Assembly (NCBI GenBank): GCA_902492005.1
Contig: CABUJV010000007.1
Coordinates: forward strand, 7,814-71,813
Source: an uncultured Eubacteriales bacterium
GTDB taxonomy: Bacteria; Bacillota; Clostridia; Oscillospirales; Oscillospiraceae
Length of the DNA: 64,000 nt
Direction of reading: 5' to 3'
Below are positions 43,896-52,175 of the stretch, one piece after another. Within the stretch, counting starts at the first letter, position 1; every line of letters begins with the position of its first letter. A program made the position numbers and the translations under genes. The notes under the pieces were generated by a model that saw only the letters and a list, made by a program, of their open reading frames with translations, did no database searches and was not told where the DNA came from.

Positions 43896-44297
43896 TCAAC
43901 GGGCCTTCTTCTGTTCGACCTTGGCCAGAAACTTTTCGACGTTGATGACGGCCCGTTTGTGGATGCCCTTGCCGATGACGCCGGCCTCGTCGTAGGCGGT
44001 GACGGTGAAGGTGAGGGCACGGCCGTTGACCTCAATGAGCTCGCACTCAGCCCAGACCTTCATGCCGATGGGGGTGGCGGCATCGTGAGAGACGTCCAGA
44101 TGGGTACCCACGGAGCCCTCGCCCTCGGCCAGGTGGGGTGTCAGGGCATTGACAGCGGCGTTCTCCATCAGAGCCAGCATATAGGGGGTGGCAAAGACGG
44201 GGACCAGGCCGGAGCCGACGGCGGCGGCGGTGTTCTCATAGACGACCACCGTCTCGGCGCGGCCCTTGAGTCCAACAGTAAGCGACATAATATCCAT
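43896..44297 (-). CDS. Hotdog-fold thioesterase (FlK-like)
   Basis: A 133-residue protein of the hotdog superfamily, close to the fluoroacetyl-CoA thioesterase-like group. The pattern ENTAAAVGSGLVPVFATPYMLALME, with the conserved Thr and Glu, and GTHLDVSHDAATPIGM with the active-site His is typical. Members hydrolyse acyl-CoA thioesters; the physiological substrate is unknown. Two Met codons, at 44297 and 44288, both fit the AAGGGAG site poorly or well depending on spacing; the first is used. It is likely co-transcribed with the YbaK-like gene 4 bp downstream. Confidence 0.85.
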   Translation of the reverse strand: MDIMSLTVGLKGRAETVVVYENTAAAVGSGLVPVFATPYMLALMENAAVNALTPHLAEGEGSVGTHLDVSHDAATPIGMKVWAECELIEVNGRALTFTVTAYDEAGVIGKGIHKRAVINVEKFLAKVEQKKAR

Positions 44298-44324
44298 TGC
44301 TCCCTTCAAGGAAATTTATGCTTT

Positions 44325-44353
44325 ATTCTACACTATAATTTCGCATTAGGCAA
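44325..44353 (-). promoter_or_regulatory. Promoter of the thioesterase/YbaK unit
   Basis: On the minus strand TTGCCT (44348-44353), 17 bp, TAGAAT (44325-44330), about 27 bp before the thioesterase start. Confidence 0.6.
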
Positions 44354-44496
44354 GAAAAAGAGCCCCCGCCTGGACAATGTCATTCGGATAGTCTCTTAAC
44401 CCAGAGAAAAAGTTATCCCTGGCCATTTTGAGGAAATGGCCGGGGGTTCTTTTTTGTTCCATCTTCCCAATTTGCCTTACCCCGACAAACTGGAAG

Positions 44497-44943
44497 TTAT
44501 CGGTATAATACCATTTCGACTTCCTCCTCGTCTTGCTCACCTGTAAAGGAGAATCCTGCTTTTTTGTAAATATGCATAGCAGCACGATTCTCTTTGTTGC
44601 AAGTCAACACTACCCGATTGGAATCGCCAAAGGGTTTCATATCAATATATTCCAGGCATTTCTTTAGAGCATCCTGCGCATAGCCACAGCCTTGATAAGT
44701 CTTGTCAATCATCATGTGCCAAATATCATATTCAGGGATATCGTAGTCATAAATCACCATGACATAGCCGGCCATTTTTTTATCGTTGTAGATGCCAAAT
44801 GGCTGGCATTGATTTCGATATACATAAGCCTGTGCCAAACTTCTGATTGGATGAGAAACAAATTCCTCCTGACCCTCAGCCAACTGCAAGTGAAATGCCT
44901 CAATAAAATTATCTTCAGTTATGGGTTCTAATCGAATTGCCAT
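44497..44943 (-). CDS. GNAT family N-acetyltransferase
   Basis: A 148-residue GNAT protein. The start at 44943 is set by AAAGGAG 7 nt upstream; the Met two codons earlier is too close. It shows GIYNDKKMAGYVMVIYDYD, then the acetyl-CoA loop in IDKTYQGCGYAQDALKKCLEY and the C-terminal NRAAMHIYKKAGF motif. The pattern is close to the spermine/spermidine acetyltransferase BltD group, so a polyamine substrate is possible; the potABCD genes nearby fit but do not prove this. Base composition is clearly more AT-rich than all neighbouring genes, a sign of recent transfer. Confidence 0.85.
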   Translation of the reverse strand: MAIRLEPITEDNFIEAFHLQLAEGQEEFVSHPIRSLAQAYVYRNQCQPFGIYNDKKMAGYVMVIYDYDIPEYDIWHMMIDKTYQGCGYAQDALKKCLEYIDMKPFGDSNRVVLTCNKENRAAMHIYKKAGFSFTGEQDEEEVEMVLYR

Positions 44944-44981
44944 ATTCATTCTCCTTTGTCAAATACCGATTTGTCACTCTT

Positions 44982-45010
44982 CTTATACCGCGAGATAGAC
45001 TCTCAATCAA
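44982..45010 (-). promoter_or_regulatory. Promoter of the GNAT gene
   Basis: On the minus strand TTGATT (45005-45010), 17 bp, TATAAG (44982-44987), about 40 bp before the start codon. Confidence 0.5.
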
Positions 45011-45234
45011 CAGAAAAAAGGGCGGGGGAATGTCCATTGCGGGTATTTTATGACAGGTTGTCCATAAGCCCCGGCTTCCCCATTTCGCGCAGAAAAGCAA
45101 GAGATTTACCCCAGGCAATCCCGTGCGCGACCAGGAATTCACATTGATGGAACCCTGTCCGCCTTGTAAAGCGATGCTTCAGCGTCTGCTTCCATCGTTT
45201 TTCTCCCTGTCCGGAAGGATGAAAACAAAGGCGA

Positions 45235-45447
45235 TCAATCTTCGCTCCCGTCGATCCTTTTTTCCCTTTTCCGCTGCTGTTTTCCCGAAATTTTTGAAGC
45301 GGGCTGTTCTCGCGGGGAAGAAGGCTTTTTTTCCCAATGTCCTTCTCCTTTCAGCATCAGATAACTTTTCCAGCGTTCTTCCGTAAGCTTTCCGCTTTCG
45401 ATCTCCTTATTTTTTGTTTTGCGGACTTTCAAAAAATCATTCTTCAT
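45235..45447 (-). CDS. Small basic ORF resembling an RsgA C-terminal tail
   Basis: A 70-residue lysine-rich frame starting at ATG 45447, with AAGGAG about 11 nt upstream. The segment IESGKLTEERWKSYLMLK resembles by eye the last helices of the ribosome-assembly GTPase RsgA (e.g. 'a.e.GeiseeRyesYlkL'). The GTPase and zinc-binding parts are missing. It follows the attenuator-like leader at 45.5-45.76 kb. It may be a short real gene, or the surviving end of a larger one. Support is modest. Confidence 0.35.
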   Translation of the reverse strand: MKNDFLKVRKTKNKEIESGKLTEERWKSYLMLKGEGHWEKKPSSPREQPASKISGKQQRKREKRIDGSED

Positions 45448-45518
45448 CGTGCAACACTCCTTACAAAAAGTATTTTTCATTGCTGGGCAGGCGAGGCGAT
45501 CCGCCCTGAAAAAGGGCG

Positions 45519-45559
45519 CAAAAAACCGCGGAAAGCAGCCTTTTCACTGTTTCCGCGGT
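45519..45559 (-). terminator. Terminator of an attenuator-like leader
   Basis: On the minus strand the stem ACCGCGGAAACAG...CTG-C-TTTCCGCGGT (45525-45559) is followed by TTTTTT. A second small hairpin (GCCCT/AGGGC) lies just downstream at 45502-45518. Confidence 0.75.
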
Positions 45560-45645
45560 AAAAAACAATACGCGCCAATCCACGAATAGAAGAAAGGGTC
45601 CTTTCCTTCGGCGCAAAGGCAGTAACAGCCGGACAGCCGCCTTCC

Positions 45646-45696
45646 TCAGCGCCCTTTTTTCGATTTAATAAACTGCACCTCAAAAAACATTTTCAT
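45646..45696 (-). CDS. Putative 16-residue leader peptide
   Basis: ATG 45696 follows AAAGGGGTGG at good spacing and encodes MKMFFEVQFIKSKKGR, ending at TGA. It lies about 30 nt after a near-consensus promoter start and before an intrinsic terminator, the layout of drug-inducible leaders. No homologue is claimed. Confidence 0.5.
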   Translation of the reverse strand: MKMFFEVQFIKSKKGR

Positions 45697-45734
45697 AAAC
45701 GCCACCCCTTTCTGAAAAGTCTATGGGCAAAGTT

Positions 45735-45763
45735 ACTATAGCAAACTGCTTCTCCAATGTCAA
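45735..45763 (-). promoter_or_regulatory. Strong minus-strand sigma-A promoter
   Basis: TTGACA (45758-45763), 17 bp, TATAGT (45735-45740). Transcription should start near 45728 and run through the leader peptide and terminator. Confidence 0.8.
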
Positions 45764-46246
45764 GTAGTTGCGCTTCTGGGGAATGTCCATTTCCCAAGCT
45801 ATGTCGCCATGCGTTTTTAATATTTTTTCCGGGGTAAAAAAGCAAACTTTTCTCCCCCTGCAAATTGAACAGGTTTTGCCCCCCTTTGCCTTTTTTCGGT
45901 TATCGCTCCTATTCTCCATTTTGGGCCGCTGGCGGCCTGATTTTTGTTGCTTGCCGGGGACTGGTCAAGAAAACTGCCGCTGTCCGTTTTGCCCCTTGGA
46001 GGGCGGATTTTTGGAGCATGTGGGGTACTGGTTGAGAAAATCGGGGATACCTGTCTTGGCCCTATGCCCTCCCTTTGGGCCGGGAGGGGGCGGCGTGTGT
46101 ATTTTTCGCCACAGTCCCTTAAAACCGGGGATTTTGCAGAAATATCACGCATGGCCCCGTTTTGACCGGGTGAACGGCAAAAGGCAGGGGGTTCTTTTTT
46201 GAAACGAACTTTGGAATCGTTTGGGGAAATTGAGGAGAATTGATCA

Positions 46247-46291
46247 ATGCCCCGCTTTTCTCCAGTTCAGCGGAAAGGACAGGCAGAATGA
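46247..46291 (+). CDS. Putative 14-codon ORF with a good ribosome binding site
   Basis: GAGGAG 9-10 nt upstream of ATG 46247; the peptide is MPRFSPVQRKGQAE. A second frame starts at ATG 46288 with an ATGA overlap and runs to 46464, across the terminator at 46356. Coding is possible but unproven; the arrangement may be a leader. Confidence 0.3.
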   Translation: MPRFSPVQRKGQAE

Positions 46292-46355
46292 TAAACGGTC
46301 AACGTCATTGTCAAACATCTTATCGTATCACTGTGAAGGCAGAAAACGAGAACAG

Positions 46356-46392
46356 AGCCGCCGCCCACATTTGTGGGCGGCGGCTTTCTTTT
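46356..46392 (+). terminator. Strong intrinsic terminator
   Basis: A 14-bp perfect stem AGCCGCCGCCCACA/TGTGGGCGGCGGCT (46356-46369 with 46372-46385, two-base loop) is followed by TTCTTTT. It ends any plus-strand transcript ahead of potD and may also stop potD transcripts from the other side. Confidence 0.8.
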
Positions 46393-46503
46393 CCATCCTT
46401 AATTGAACGGCCTTGCTGGTGTCTCTCTTTTGCCCATAACTTTTTTACCGGGTTAGGAGACTAATTGAATGACATTGCCCGCCTGGAGGCTCTTTTTACC
46501 GCT

Positions 46504-47571
46504 TCAGTTATTCATCAGACGGACCCACTGATCGTTGTAGAGCGTGCGGGTCTCCGCAGGGAGGCAGGAAAAAGTCTCGCACTGGTTGTCCATGAAGTCC
46601 TGATCCGGGTAGGCGAAGGGATCGTCCACCACCTCGGCGTCCAGCTCCTCCCGCACGGAGAGCAGGGGAGTGGAGTACCAAGTTTCCTCACAGTTCTTCA
46701 GGCCCGCTTGGGTAGAGCACATGAAGTTGATGAAGGTCTCGGCGTTCTCTTTGTTCTCGCAGCCCTTGAGGATACACATAGCGTCCACATAGCGGTTGGT
46801 ACCCTCACGGGGCAGGGCGAAGGCCAGGTCCTCATTGTTCTCATACATGGTGAGGAAGTCGCCGTAGTAGTACACGCCGATGGCGGCGTTGCCGCCCTCC
46901 AGCTTCTCGAAGATATCATCCATGACGTAGGCTTGCACCAGGGGCTTCTGCTCCAGCAGCAGGTCCACCGCCTCGGTAATCTGGGCGGCGTCGGTGGTAT
47001 TGTAGGAGTATCCCAGCTTCTTGAGCGCAATGCCGATGGTGTCCCGGGAATTGTCGAACATGAGGATATCCCCGGCATATTTTTCGTTCCAAAGCACATC
47101 CCAGGTCTCCATATCCTCGCCGGGCTCCACCATAGCGGTATTATAAATGATGCCCAGCGTGCCGAACATGTAAGGTACGGAGTAGAGATTTTCCGGGTCA
47201 TATGCCGGGTTCTTCAGGGAAGGGTCCACATCGGAGAAGTTGGGGATATTATCGAAGTTGATGGGCTCCAGCATATCCTCCTCGATCATCTGACCGATCA
47301 TGTAGTCGGAGGGAATAACGACGTCGTAGCCGCCGGAGCCGCCGGCCAGCTTGCCGTGCATGGCCTCATTGGAATCATAGGTCTGATAGTTGACCTTGAT
47401 TCCCGTCTGAGCGGTAAAATCGTCCAGCACGGACATGTCAATGTATTCGCCCCAGTTGTACACGTTGACCTCACCCTTGGACGGGGAAGAGGCACTGCCG
47501 CCGCAGGCGGTAAGCGCGAGAGTGAGGAGGCTGGCAGAGGCCAGCACGAGGGAGATCAGCTTCTTTTTCAA
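46504..47571 (-). CDS. potD: Spermidine/putrescine ABC transporter substrate-binding lipoprotein
   Basis: The extracellular polyamine receptor of the PotABCD importer. The 355-residue protein has a lipoprotein signal peptide with the lipobox LALTAC (Cys23). It continues with VNVYNWGEYIDMSVLDDF, GGYDVVIPSDYMIGQMIE and the Trp/Asp/Glu residues of the polyamine pocket (for example NEKYAGDILMFDN, DDIFEKLEGG). The gene is last in the operon, 69 bp after potC. The size and motifs match PotD/PotF-type proteins. Confidence 0.95.
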   Translation of the reverse strand: MKKKLISLVLASASLLTLALTACGGSASSPSKGEVNVYNWGEYIDMSVLDDFTAQTGIKVNYQTYDSNEAMHGKLAGGSGGYDVVIPSDYMIGQMIEEDMLEPINFDNIPNFSDVDPSLKNPAYDPENLYSVPYMFGTLGIIYNTAMVEPGEDMETWDVLWNEKYAGDILMFDNSRDTIGIALKKLGYSYNTTDAAQITEAVDLLLEQKPLVQAYVMDDIFEKLEGGNAAIGVYYYGDFLTMYENNEDLAFALPREGTNRYVDAMCILKGCENKENAETFINFMCSTQAGLKNCEETWYSTPLLSVREELDAEVVDDPFAYPDQDFMDNQCETFSCLPAETRTLYNDQWVRLMNN

Positions 47572-47640
47572 TTCGATTCAGTTTGCTCCTTTCGGGATAA
47601 AATGGGTTTGTTCAGGGCCGGCAGGCCCAAAAACACAGAT

Positions 47641-48495
47641 TTATTTGGCGGACAGAACCGCCCGGCGCCGCCTCTCCATGCGCGCCTGCCGGGCCTGGCG
47701 GAGGTTGACCAGGACCATCAGGGTCACCACAACCAGGAACATCAGGGTGGACAGGGCGTTGATCTCGGGGCTGACCCGCTTTTTGGCCATGGAATAGATG
47801 ACCATGGAGAGGGTCTGGGTGGTGCTCCCGGCCGTAAAATAGCTGATGACGAAGTCATCGATGGAGAGGGTGAAGGCCATAATGAGCCCGTTGATGACCC
47901 CGGGCATGATCTCCGGCAGAATGACCTTGTAAAAGGCGTGGAAGCCGTGGTCGCCCAGGTCCTGGGCGGCCTCGTAGATGTTGGGGTCCAACTGGGAGAG
48001 CTTCGGCGTCACACTGAGGATGACGTATGGCACATCAAAGGCAATGTGGGAGATTAGCAGGGTGAGGAACCCCATGCTCCATTTCACGCCGGTCAGCTGG
48101 CCCAGGCTGCCGTTCCAGGCGCTGATGGCCAGCAGAAAGAGGAGCATCATGGATACGCCGGTGATGATGTCGGCGTTGGTCAGGGGGATGTTGTTGACGG
48201 CCAGGCAGACGCTCCGGAACCGGCGGCGGAGGTTGCGGAATCCGATGGCTGCCGCCGTACCCATGACGGTAGAGATCACAGCAGCCAGAGCGGAGACGGC
48301 CAGTGTGACTGCCAGAGCATGGAGGATCATGTCGTTTTGGAAGAGCTGCCGGTACCAGTCCAGGGTAAAGCCGGCCCACACCGCCTTGCTCTTGGAGGCG
48401 TTGAAGGAAAAGATCACCAGGACAAGGATGGGAGCGTAGAGGAAAAGAAACACCAGGAGCATAAACAGGCGGCCGGCGAATCCGTTTTTCTTCAC
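47641..48495 (-). CDS. potC: Spermidine/putrescine ABC transporter permease PotC
   Basis: One of the two membrane channels of the polyamine importer. The 284-residue protein has six hydrophobic helices and the EAA loop YEAAQDLGDHGFHAFYKVILPE, which docks on PotA. It starts with GTG at 48495, overlapping the potB stop as GTGA. A basic tail rich in Arg lies at the C-terminus. Confidence 0.95.
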   Translation of the reverse strand: MKKNGFAGRLFMLLVFLFLYAPILVLVIFSFNASKSKAVWAGFTLDWYRQLFQNDMILHALAVTLAVSALAAVISTVMGTAAAIGFRNLRRRFRSVCLAVNNIPLTNADIITGVSMMLLFLLAISAWNGSLGQLTGVKWSMGFLTLLISHIAFDVPYVILSVTPKLSQLDPNIYEAAQDLGDHGFHAFYKVILPEIMPGVINGLIMAFTLSIDDFVISYFTAGSTTQTLSMVIYSMAKKRVSPEINALSTLMFLVVVTLMVLVNLRQARQARMERRRRAVLSAK

Positions 48496-49304
48496 AGGAC
48501 CGTCACCCCCTCCTCGCCCTCGCCGAAGCGGTTCATCACGGCCATGCAGACCAGAACGATGACCATCATCACCAGGGAGATGGCAGAGCCCAGATGGGGA
48601 TTATAGGCGCTGCCCAAAAACTGCATGTCGATGAGGTTGCCCAGCAGGAGGGTCTTGCTGCCGCCCAGCAGCCGGGAGATGGCGAAGGTGGACACAGACG
48701 GGATGAACACCATGGTGATGCCGCTGAGGACCCCCGGCAGGGACAGAGGGAAAATGATCCGGCGGAACACGGTGCGGTCATTGGCGCCCAGGTCCTGGGC
48801 GGCCTCGATGACCTTGGGGTCGATCTTCTCGATGACGGAGAAGATGGGCAAAACCATGTAGGGCAGAAAGTTGTAGACCATGCCCAGCACGATGGCCCCC
48901 TGGGTGTCGATCATTTGAAAGGGTCCCACACCGAACAGGCCAAAGAGGGTGTTGATCAGGCCGTTGCGCTCCAACAGGAACTTCCAGGAGTAGGTCCGCA
49001 GCAGAAAGTTCATCCACATGGGGAGCATGATGAGCATGGTGGCCATACGGTGGACCCAACCGGTCTCCCGGGCCAGGACATAGGCCAGAGGATAGCCGAT
49101 CAGCACGCAGATGACGGTGGCGATGGCGGCCAGCAGGAAGGAGCGGCCGAACGCGGCGGTATACTGGGCCATGTCCAGAAAATTGGACAGCGTAAAGCCT
49201 CCGGCGTCCGAGGTAAAGGCGTAGATTGTGATGATGACCAGGGGAGCCGCCACAAACAGGGCCATCCACCCCACATAGGGAAAGGCAATGGCTTTACTCT
49301 TCAT
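48492..49304 (-). CDS. potB: Spermidine/putrescine ABC transporter permease PotB
   Basis: The second importer channel. With the start at 49304 the protein has 270 residues and six helices. The EAA loop reads IEAAQDLGANDRTVFRRIIFP. The start is preferred because GGAGG lies 6 nt upstream; it overlaps the end of potA by 11 bp. Ten additional upstream codons in the open frame are basic and lie within potA. Confidence 0.95.
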   Translation of the reverse strand: MKSKAIAFPYVGWMALFVAAPLVIITIYAFTSDAGGFTLSNFLDMAQYTAAFGRSFLLAAIATVICVLIGYPLAYVLARETGWVHRMATMLIMLPMWMNFLLRTYSWKFLLERNGLINTLFGLFGVGPFQMIDTQGAIVLGMVYNFLPYMVLPIFSVIEKIDPKVIEAAQDLGANDRTVFRRIIFPLSLPGVLSGITMVFIPSVSTFAISRLLGGSKTLLLGNLIDMQFLGSAYNPHLGSAISLVMMVIVLVCMAVMNRFGEGEEGVTVL

Positions 49305-50418
49305 CGCCCGCCTCCGCATCCTCGCTGAGCTCATCGTACTCGTCGCTGTAGGAGCTATAGTCTCCGAACTTGCCGGAATAGGCGCTCTTTTTCATGATGT
49401 GGAAGCCGTCAGGGTCGATCTTGACGCCGATTCTGGCTCCGACGGGGGAGAAATCCGTGGTCTGAATGAGCCACTTGAAGCCCCGGAAGTCCACGATGAT
49501 GTCGTAGTGCATACCCTTGAAGGTGACCTCGGTGACCGTGCCGGTGAGCTGGCCCTCTTCCTCCGAGACGATGTCGATGTCCTCGGGCCGGATGACCACG
49601 TCCACCGCCTCGTTGGGGGCAAAGCCTCCGTCCAGACAGGGAAATTTCTTTCCGTACATCCCCACTACCCCGTCGGCGTGCATGATGCCGTCGATGATAT
49701 TGGACTCCCCGATGAAGTCGGCCACAAAGGCGTTCTTGGGCTCGTTATAAATGTCGATGGGGGAGCCGATCTGCTGGATGTTGCCCTTATCCATGACGAC
49801 GACCGTGTCGGACATGGTGAGGGCCTCCTCTTGGTCGTGGGTGACATAGACGAAGGTAATGCCCACCTGCTGCTGAATCTTTTTCAGCTCGATCTGCATG
49901 TCCTTACGCAGCTTCAGATCCAAGGCGCCCAAAGGCTCGTCAAGCAGAAGCACTTGCGGGCGGTTTACAATGGCCCGGGCGATGGCGATGCGCTGCTGCT
50001 GCCCGCCGGAGAGGGAGTCCACGCTCCGCTTGCCGTAGCCGGGCAGGTTGACCAGCTCCAGGGCCTCGTTGACCCGGCGCTCAATCTCTTTTTCCGGCAC
50101 CTTGGCAATGCGAAGGCCGAAGGCCACATTTTCAAAGAGGTTCATATGGGTGAACAGGGCGTATTTCTGAAACACGGTGTTCACCTGCCGCCGGTGCGGC
50201 GGAACATCATTAATCCTCACACCGTCGAAAAACACATCCCCGGAGGTAGGCTTCTGAAAACCACCGATGATACGCAGGGTGGTCGTCTTGCCGCAACCGC
50301 TGGGGCCGAGCAGTGTGAGGAATTCCTTGTCATTGATATACAGATTGATGGAGTTTAGGACGACCTCGTCGTCGAACACCATACGGCAATCCGACAAGCG
50401 GATGAGTTCTTTGGACAT
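49294..50418 (-). CDS. potA: Spermidine/putrescine ABC transporter ATPase PotA
   Basis: The ATPase of the polyamine importer. The 374-residue protein has Walker A GPSGCGKTTT, signature LSGGQQQR, Walker B VLLLDEPLGALD and the H-loop VTHDQEEA. A C-terminal TOBE domain (about residues 240-340) follows. The acidic tail (EDAEAGDEE) is unusual but harmless. Start at 50418 follows GGGGGAGG. First gene of the operon potA-potB-potC-potD. Confidence 0.96.
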   Translation of the reverse strand: MSKELIRLSDCRMVFDDEVVLNSINLYINDKEFLTLLGPSGCGKTTTLRIIGGFQKPTSGDVFFDGVRINDVPPHRRQVNTVFQKYALFTHMNLFENVAFGLRIAKVPEKEIERRVNEALELVNLPGYGKRSVDSLSGGQQQRIAIARAIVNRPQVLLLDEPLGALDLKLRKDMQIELKKIQQQVGITFVYVTHDQEEALTMSDTVVVMDKGNIQQIGSPIDIYNEPKNAFVADFIGESNIIDGIMHADGVVGMYGKKFPCLDGGFAPNEAVDVVIRPEDIDIVSEEEGQLTGTVTEVTFKGMHYDIIVDFRGFKWLIQTTDFSPVGARIGVKIDPDGFHIMKKSAYSGKFGDYSSYSDEYDELSEDAEAGDEE

Positions 50419-50485
50419 TATCCTCCCCCGTTCTGTCAGAGGCCCGCTTCCGCAGGGCCCGAAATACACAGATATAGCAAGCTAC

Positions 50486-50514
50486 AATATATATGGTATC
50501 GCAAAAAAAGTCAA
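50486..50514 (-). promoter_or_regulatory. Promoter of potABCD
   Basis: On the minus strand TTGACT (50509-50514), 17 bp, TATATT (50486-50491), about 65 bp before potA. It starts 14 bp after the rluA stop, with no terminator between, so some read-through from rluA is likely. Confidence 0.7.
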
Positions 50515-50527
50515 TGAGATTTCCGTA

Positions 50528-51499
50528 TTATTTTCGTGTATATTCGGGGAAATATTCTTCTGCGAAATCCACATGCTCCACCTGCCAGGACCGGCCGTTC
50601 AAATCGTTCAGTACGCCGGCGTCGGTGGAGAAGGAAAAGGTCAGCTTGTACGAGTAAAGCGCCTGGAATTTTCGGTCAAATTTTTTGTTGTCCCTGGCTT
50701 TTCCGTACTTGCCGTCCCCCAGCAGGGGGTGCCCGGCGGCGGCAAACTGGGCACGGATCTGATGGGTCCGTCCGGTAATGAGTTCACACTCCATCAGAGA
50801 CAGGCCGTTCCGGACGGCCAGCGTGCGGTAGAGGGTGACGGCGGTCCGCCCCCCCGGCACCGGAGACCTGTGGACCGTGACCTGATTTTTGGACGCATCC
50901 TTGGAGAGAAAGTCCTCCAGCTTTCCGTCGGGAGGCATCATTCTGCCGTGGACCACGCACAGATAATGTTTTTCCAGCTCACGGTCCTTGATCTTCTGGT
51001 TCATAATGCGCAGGGCCTCGGCAGTCTTGGCGGCGATGACGATGCCGCCGGTGTTCCGGTCGATGCGGTTGCACAGAGCGGGGGTAAAGGCGTGCTCGGC
51101 CCTGGGGTCCCACTCCTTTTTCTGGTAGAGATAGGCCTGAATATGGGTAATAAGGGTGTTGACGTACTCGTGCTCGTCGGGGTGGACCACCAGGCCGGGC
51201 CGCTTGTCCACCAGCAGGATGTGTTCGTCCTCATATAGAATGTCTAACTGGGGCTTGAAAACGGACAAAAAGGCATTTTCCGGCGCCGGGGCGTCAAAAA
51301 ACTCGTCATTGATATAGAGCTGGAGCACGTCTCCCACACACAGACGGACATCCCGCTTGGCGCCCCTGCCGTTGAGCTTGACCCGCTTGAGCCGGATATA
51401 TTTCTGCGCCAGGGGAGCGGGGAGAAGGGGAACCGTCTTGCCCAGCCAGCGGTCCAGCCGCTGCCCGGCGTCGTTTTTTCCGACAAGATACTCTTTCAT
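50528..51499 (-). CDS. RluA family pseudouridine synthase
   Basis: Converts uridine to pseudouridine in rRNA or tRNA. The 323-residue protein has an N-terminal S4 RNA-binding domain (QRLDRWLGK, YIRLKRVKLNG) and the catalytic domain with the active-site Asp in HRIDRNTGGIVIAAKT. LMECELITGRTHQIRAQFA and the KYG segment follow. It fits the RluC/RluD group; the exact target site cannot be assigned. GGAGG lies 6 nt before the start. Confidence 0.93.
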   Translation of the reverse strand: MKEYLVGKNDAGQRLDRWLGKTVPLLPAPLAQKYIRLKRVKLNGRGAKRDVRLCVGDVLQLYINDEFFDAPAPENAFLSVFKPQLDILYEDEHILLVDKRPGLVVHPDEHEYVNTLITHIQAYLYQKKEWDPRAEHAFTPALCNRIDRNTGGIVIAAKTAEALRIMNQKIKDRELEKHYLCVVHGRMMPPDGKLEDFLSKDASKNQVTVHRSPVPGGRTAVTLYRTLAVRNGLSLMECELITGRTHQIRAQFAAAGHPLLGDGKYGKARDNKKFDRKFQALYSYKLTFSFSTDAGVLNDLNGRSWQVEHVDFAEEYFPEYTRK

Positions 51500-51530
51500 A
51501 TGGCGCCTCCAGCCGTAGAGATGCTCTATA

Positions 51531-51558
51531 ATTGTATCATAAAATCAAAAAAAGTGAA
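51531..51558 (-). promoter_or_regulatory. Likely promoter of the RluA-family gene
   Basis: On the minus strand TTCACT (51553-51558), 16 bp, TACAAT (51531-51536), ahead of the start at 51499. It is divergent from the yceD promoter. Confidence 0.45.
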
Positions 51559-51566
51559 GAAAGTAT

Positions 51567-51595
51567 TTGACATTGACAAAACACTTGACTATAAT
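51567..51595 (+). promoter_or_regulatory. Perfect consensus sigma-A promoter of yceD-rpmF
   Basis: TTGACA (51567-51572), 17 bp, TATAAT (51590-51595). A second TTGACA begins at 51573. The leader is only about 23 nt. Confidence 0.85.
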
Positions 51596-51624
51596 ATTTG
51601 TCGTGCCATTATGCGAGGTGTGCC

Positions 51625-52134
51625 ATGCGACTGAACCTGAAAGACATCATCCATGTTCCCGGCGCGGTGCGTCCGTTTTCCTTCCGGTTGGACCTGTCCG
51701 ACCTGGAATTTGGCGGCGCGCATCCCATTGGCCGTCCGGTCACTGTGGAGGGCCGGGTGAGGAACATGGCCGGTGCTCTGGTTCTGGAGGCGGAGGCCAA
51801 GACCATACTGGACTTGACCTGCGACCGATGCACTAGGCCCTTTTCCCAGGAAAAAATTGTCCCCATCGAGACGCTGCTCGCCACGGAGCTGGCGGACGAG
51901 GCCAACGAGGACGAAATTTATCTCCTGGACGGGGACGAGGTGGACCTGGATGAGGTTGCCACCACGGCGTTTGTCCTCGCAATGGATTCCAAAAACCTCT
52001 GCTCAGAGGACTGCAAAGGCATCTGTGCCGGGTGCGGCGCCGATCTGAACGTCGAGCCATGCCGGTGCAAGCCCGAGGTAGACCCCCGGCTGGCATCTCT
52101 TGCCAAGCTATTGGAGGACAAAGAGAGCGAGTAA
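51625..52134 (+). CDS. yceD: DUF177 (YceD) family protein
   Basis: A 169-residue protein of the YceD family, which in bacteria and plants is linked to 23S rRNA accumulation. Its gene nearly always precedes rpmF, as here. It has CDRCTRPF in the first half and a cysteine-rich end, CSEDCKGICAGCGADLNVEPCRC-type (residues 128-151), suggesting zinc binding. The acidic middle (DEANEDEIYLLDGDEVDLDE) is common. The start at 51625 has GAGGTG upstream. Confidence 0.9.
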   Translation: MRLNLKDIIHVPGAVRPFSFRLDLSDLEFGGAHPIGRPVTVEGRVRNMAGALVLEAEAKTILDLTCDRCTRPFSQEKIVPIETLLATELADEANEDEIYLLDGDEVDLDEVATTAFVLAMDSKNLCSEDCKGICAGCGADLNVEPCRCKPEVDPRLASLAKLLEDKESE

Positions 52135-52175
52135 ACGAACAGTGCCCGTGCAGGGCATCCAAGGAGGTGTCACAG

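Larger units (their letters stand above)
45764..46503. other. Gene-poor accessory segment
   Basis: No convincing protein gene is seen. Several frames of 70-145 codons exist on both strands but are Pro/Gly/Cys-biased, mutually overlapping and lack ribosome binding sites. The only organised elements are the minus promoter at its left border and a plus-strand short ORF and hairpin at 46247-46392. Confidence 0.5.

Noticed and set aside
44401..44460. Hairpin GGCCATTT/AAATGGCC as the GNAT terminator
   Set aside because: It is weak, and the T runs on both sides are offset from the stem. Direction cannot be decided.
45768..46202. Plus-strand frame of 144 codons and minus-strand frame of 111 codons in the accessory patch
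   Set aside because: Both are compositionally biased, overlap each other and lack ribosome sites. Neither shows a domain.
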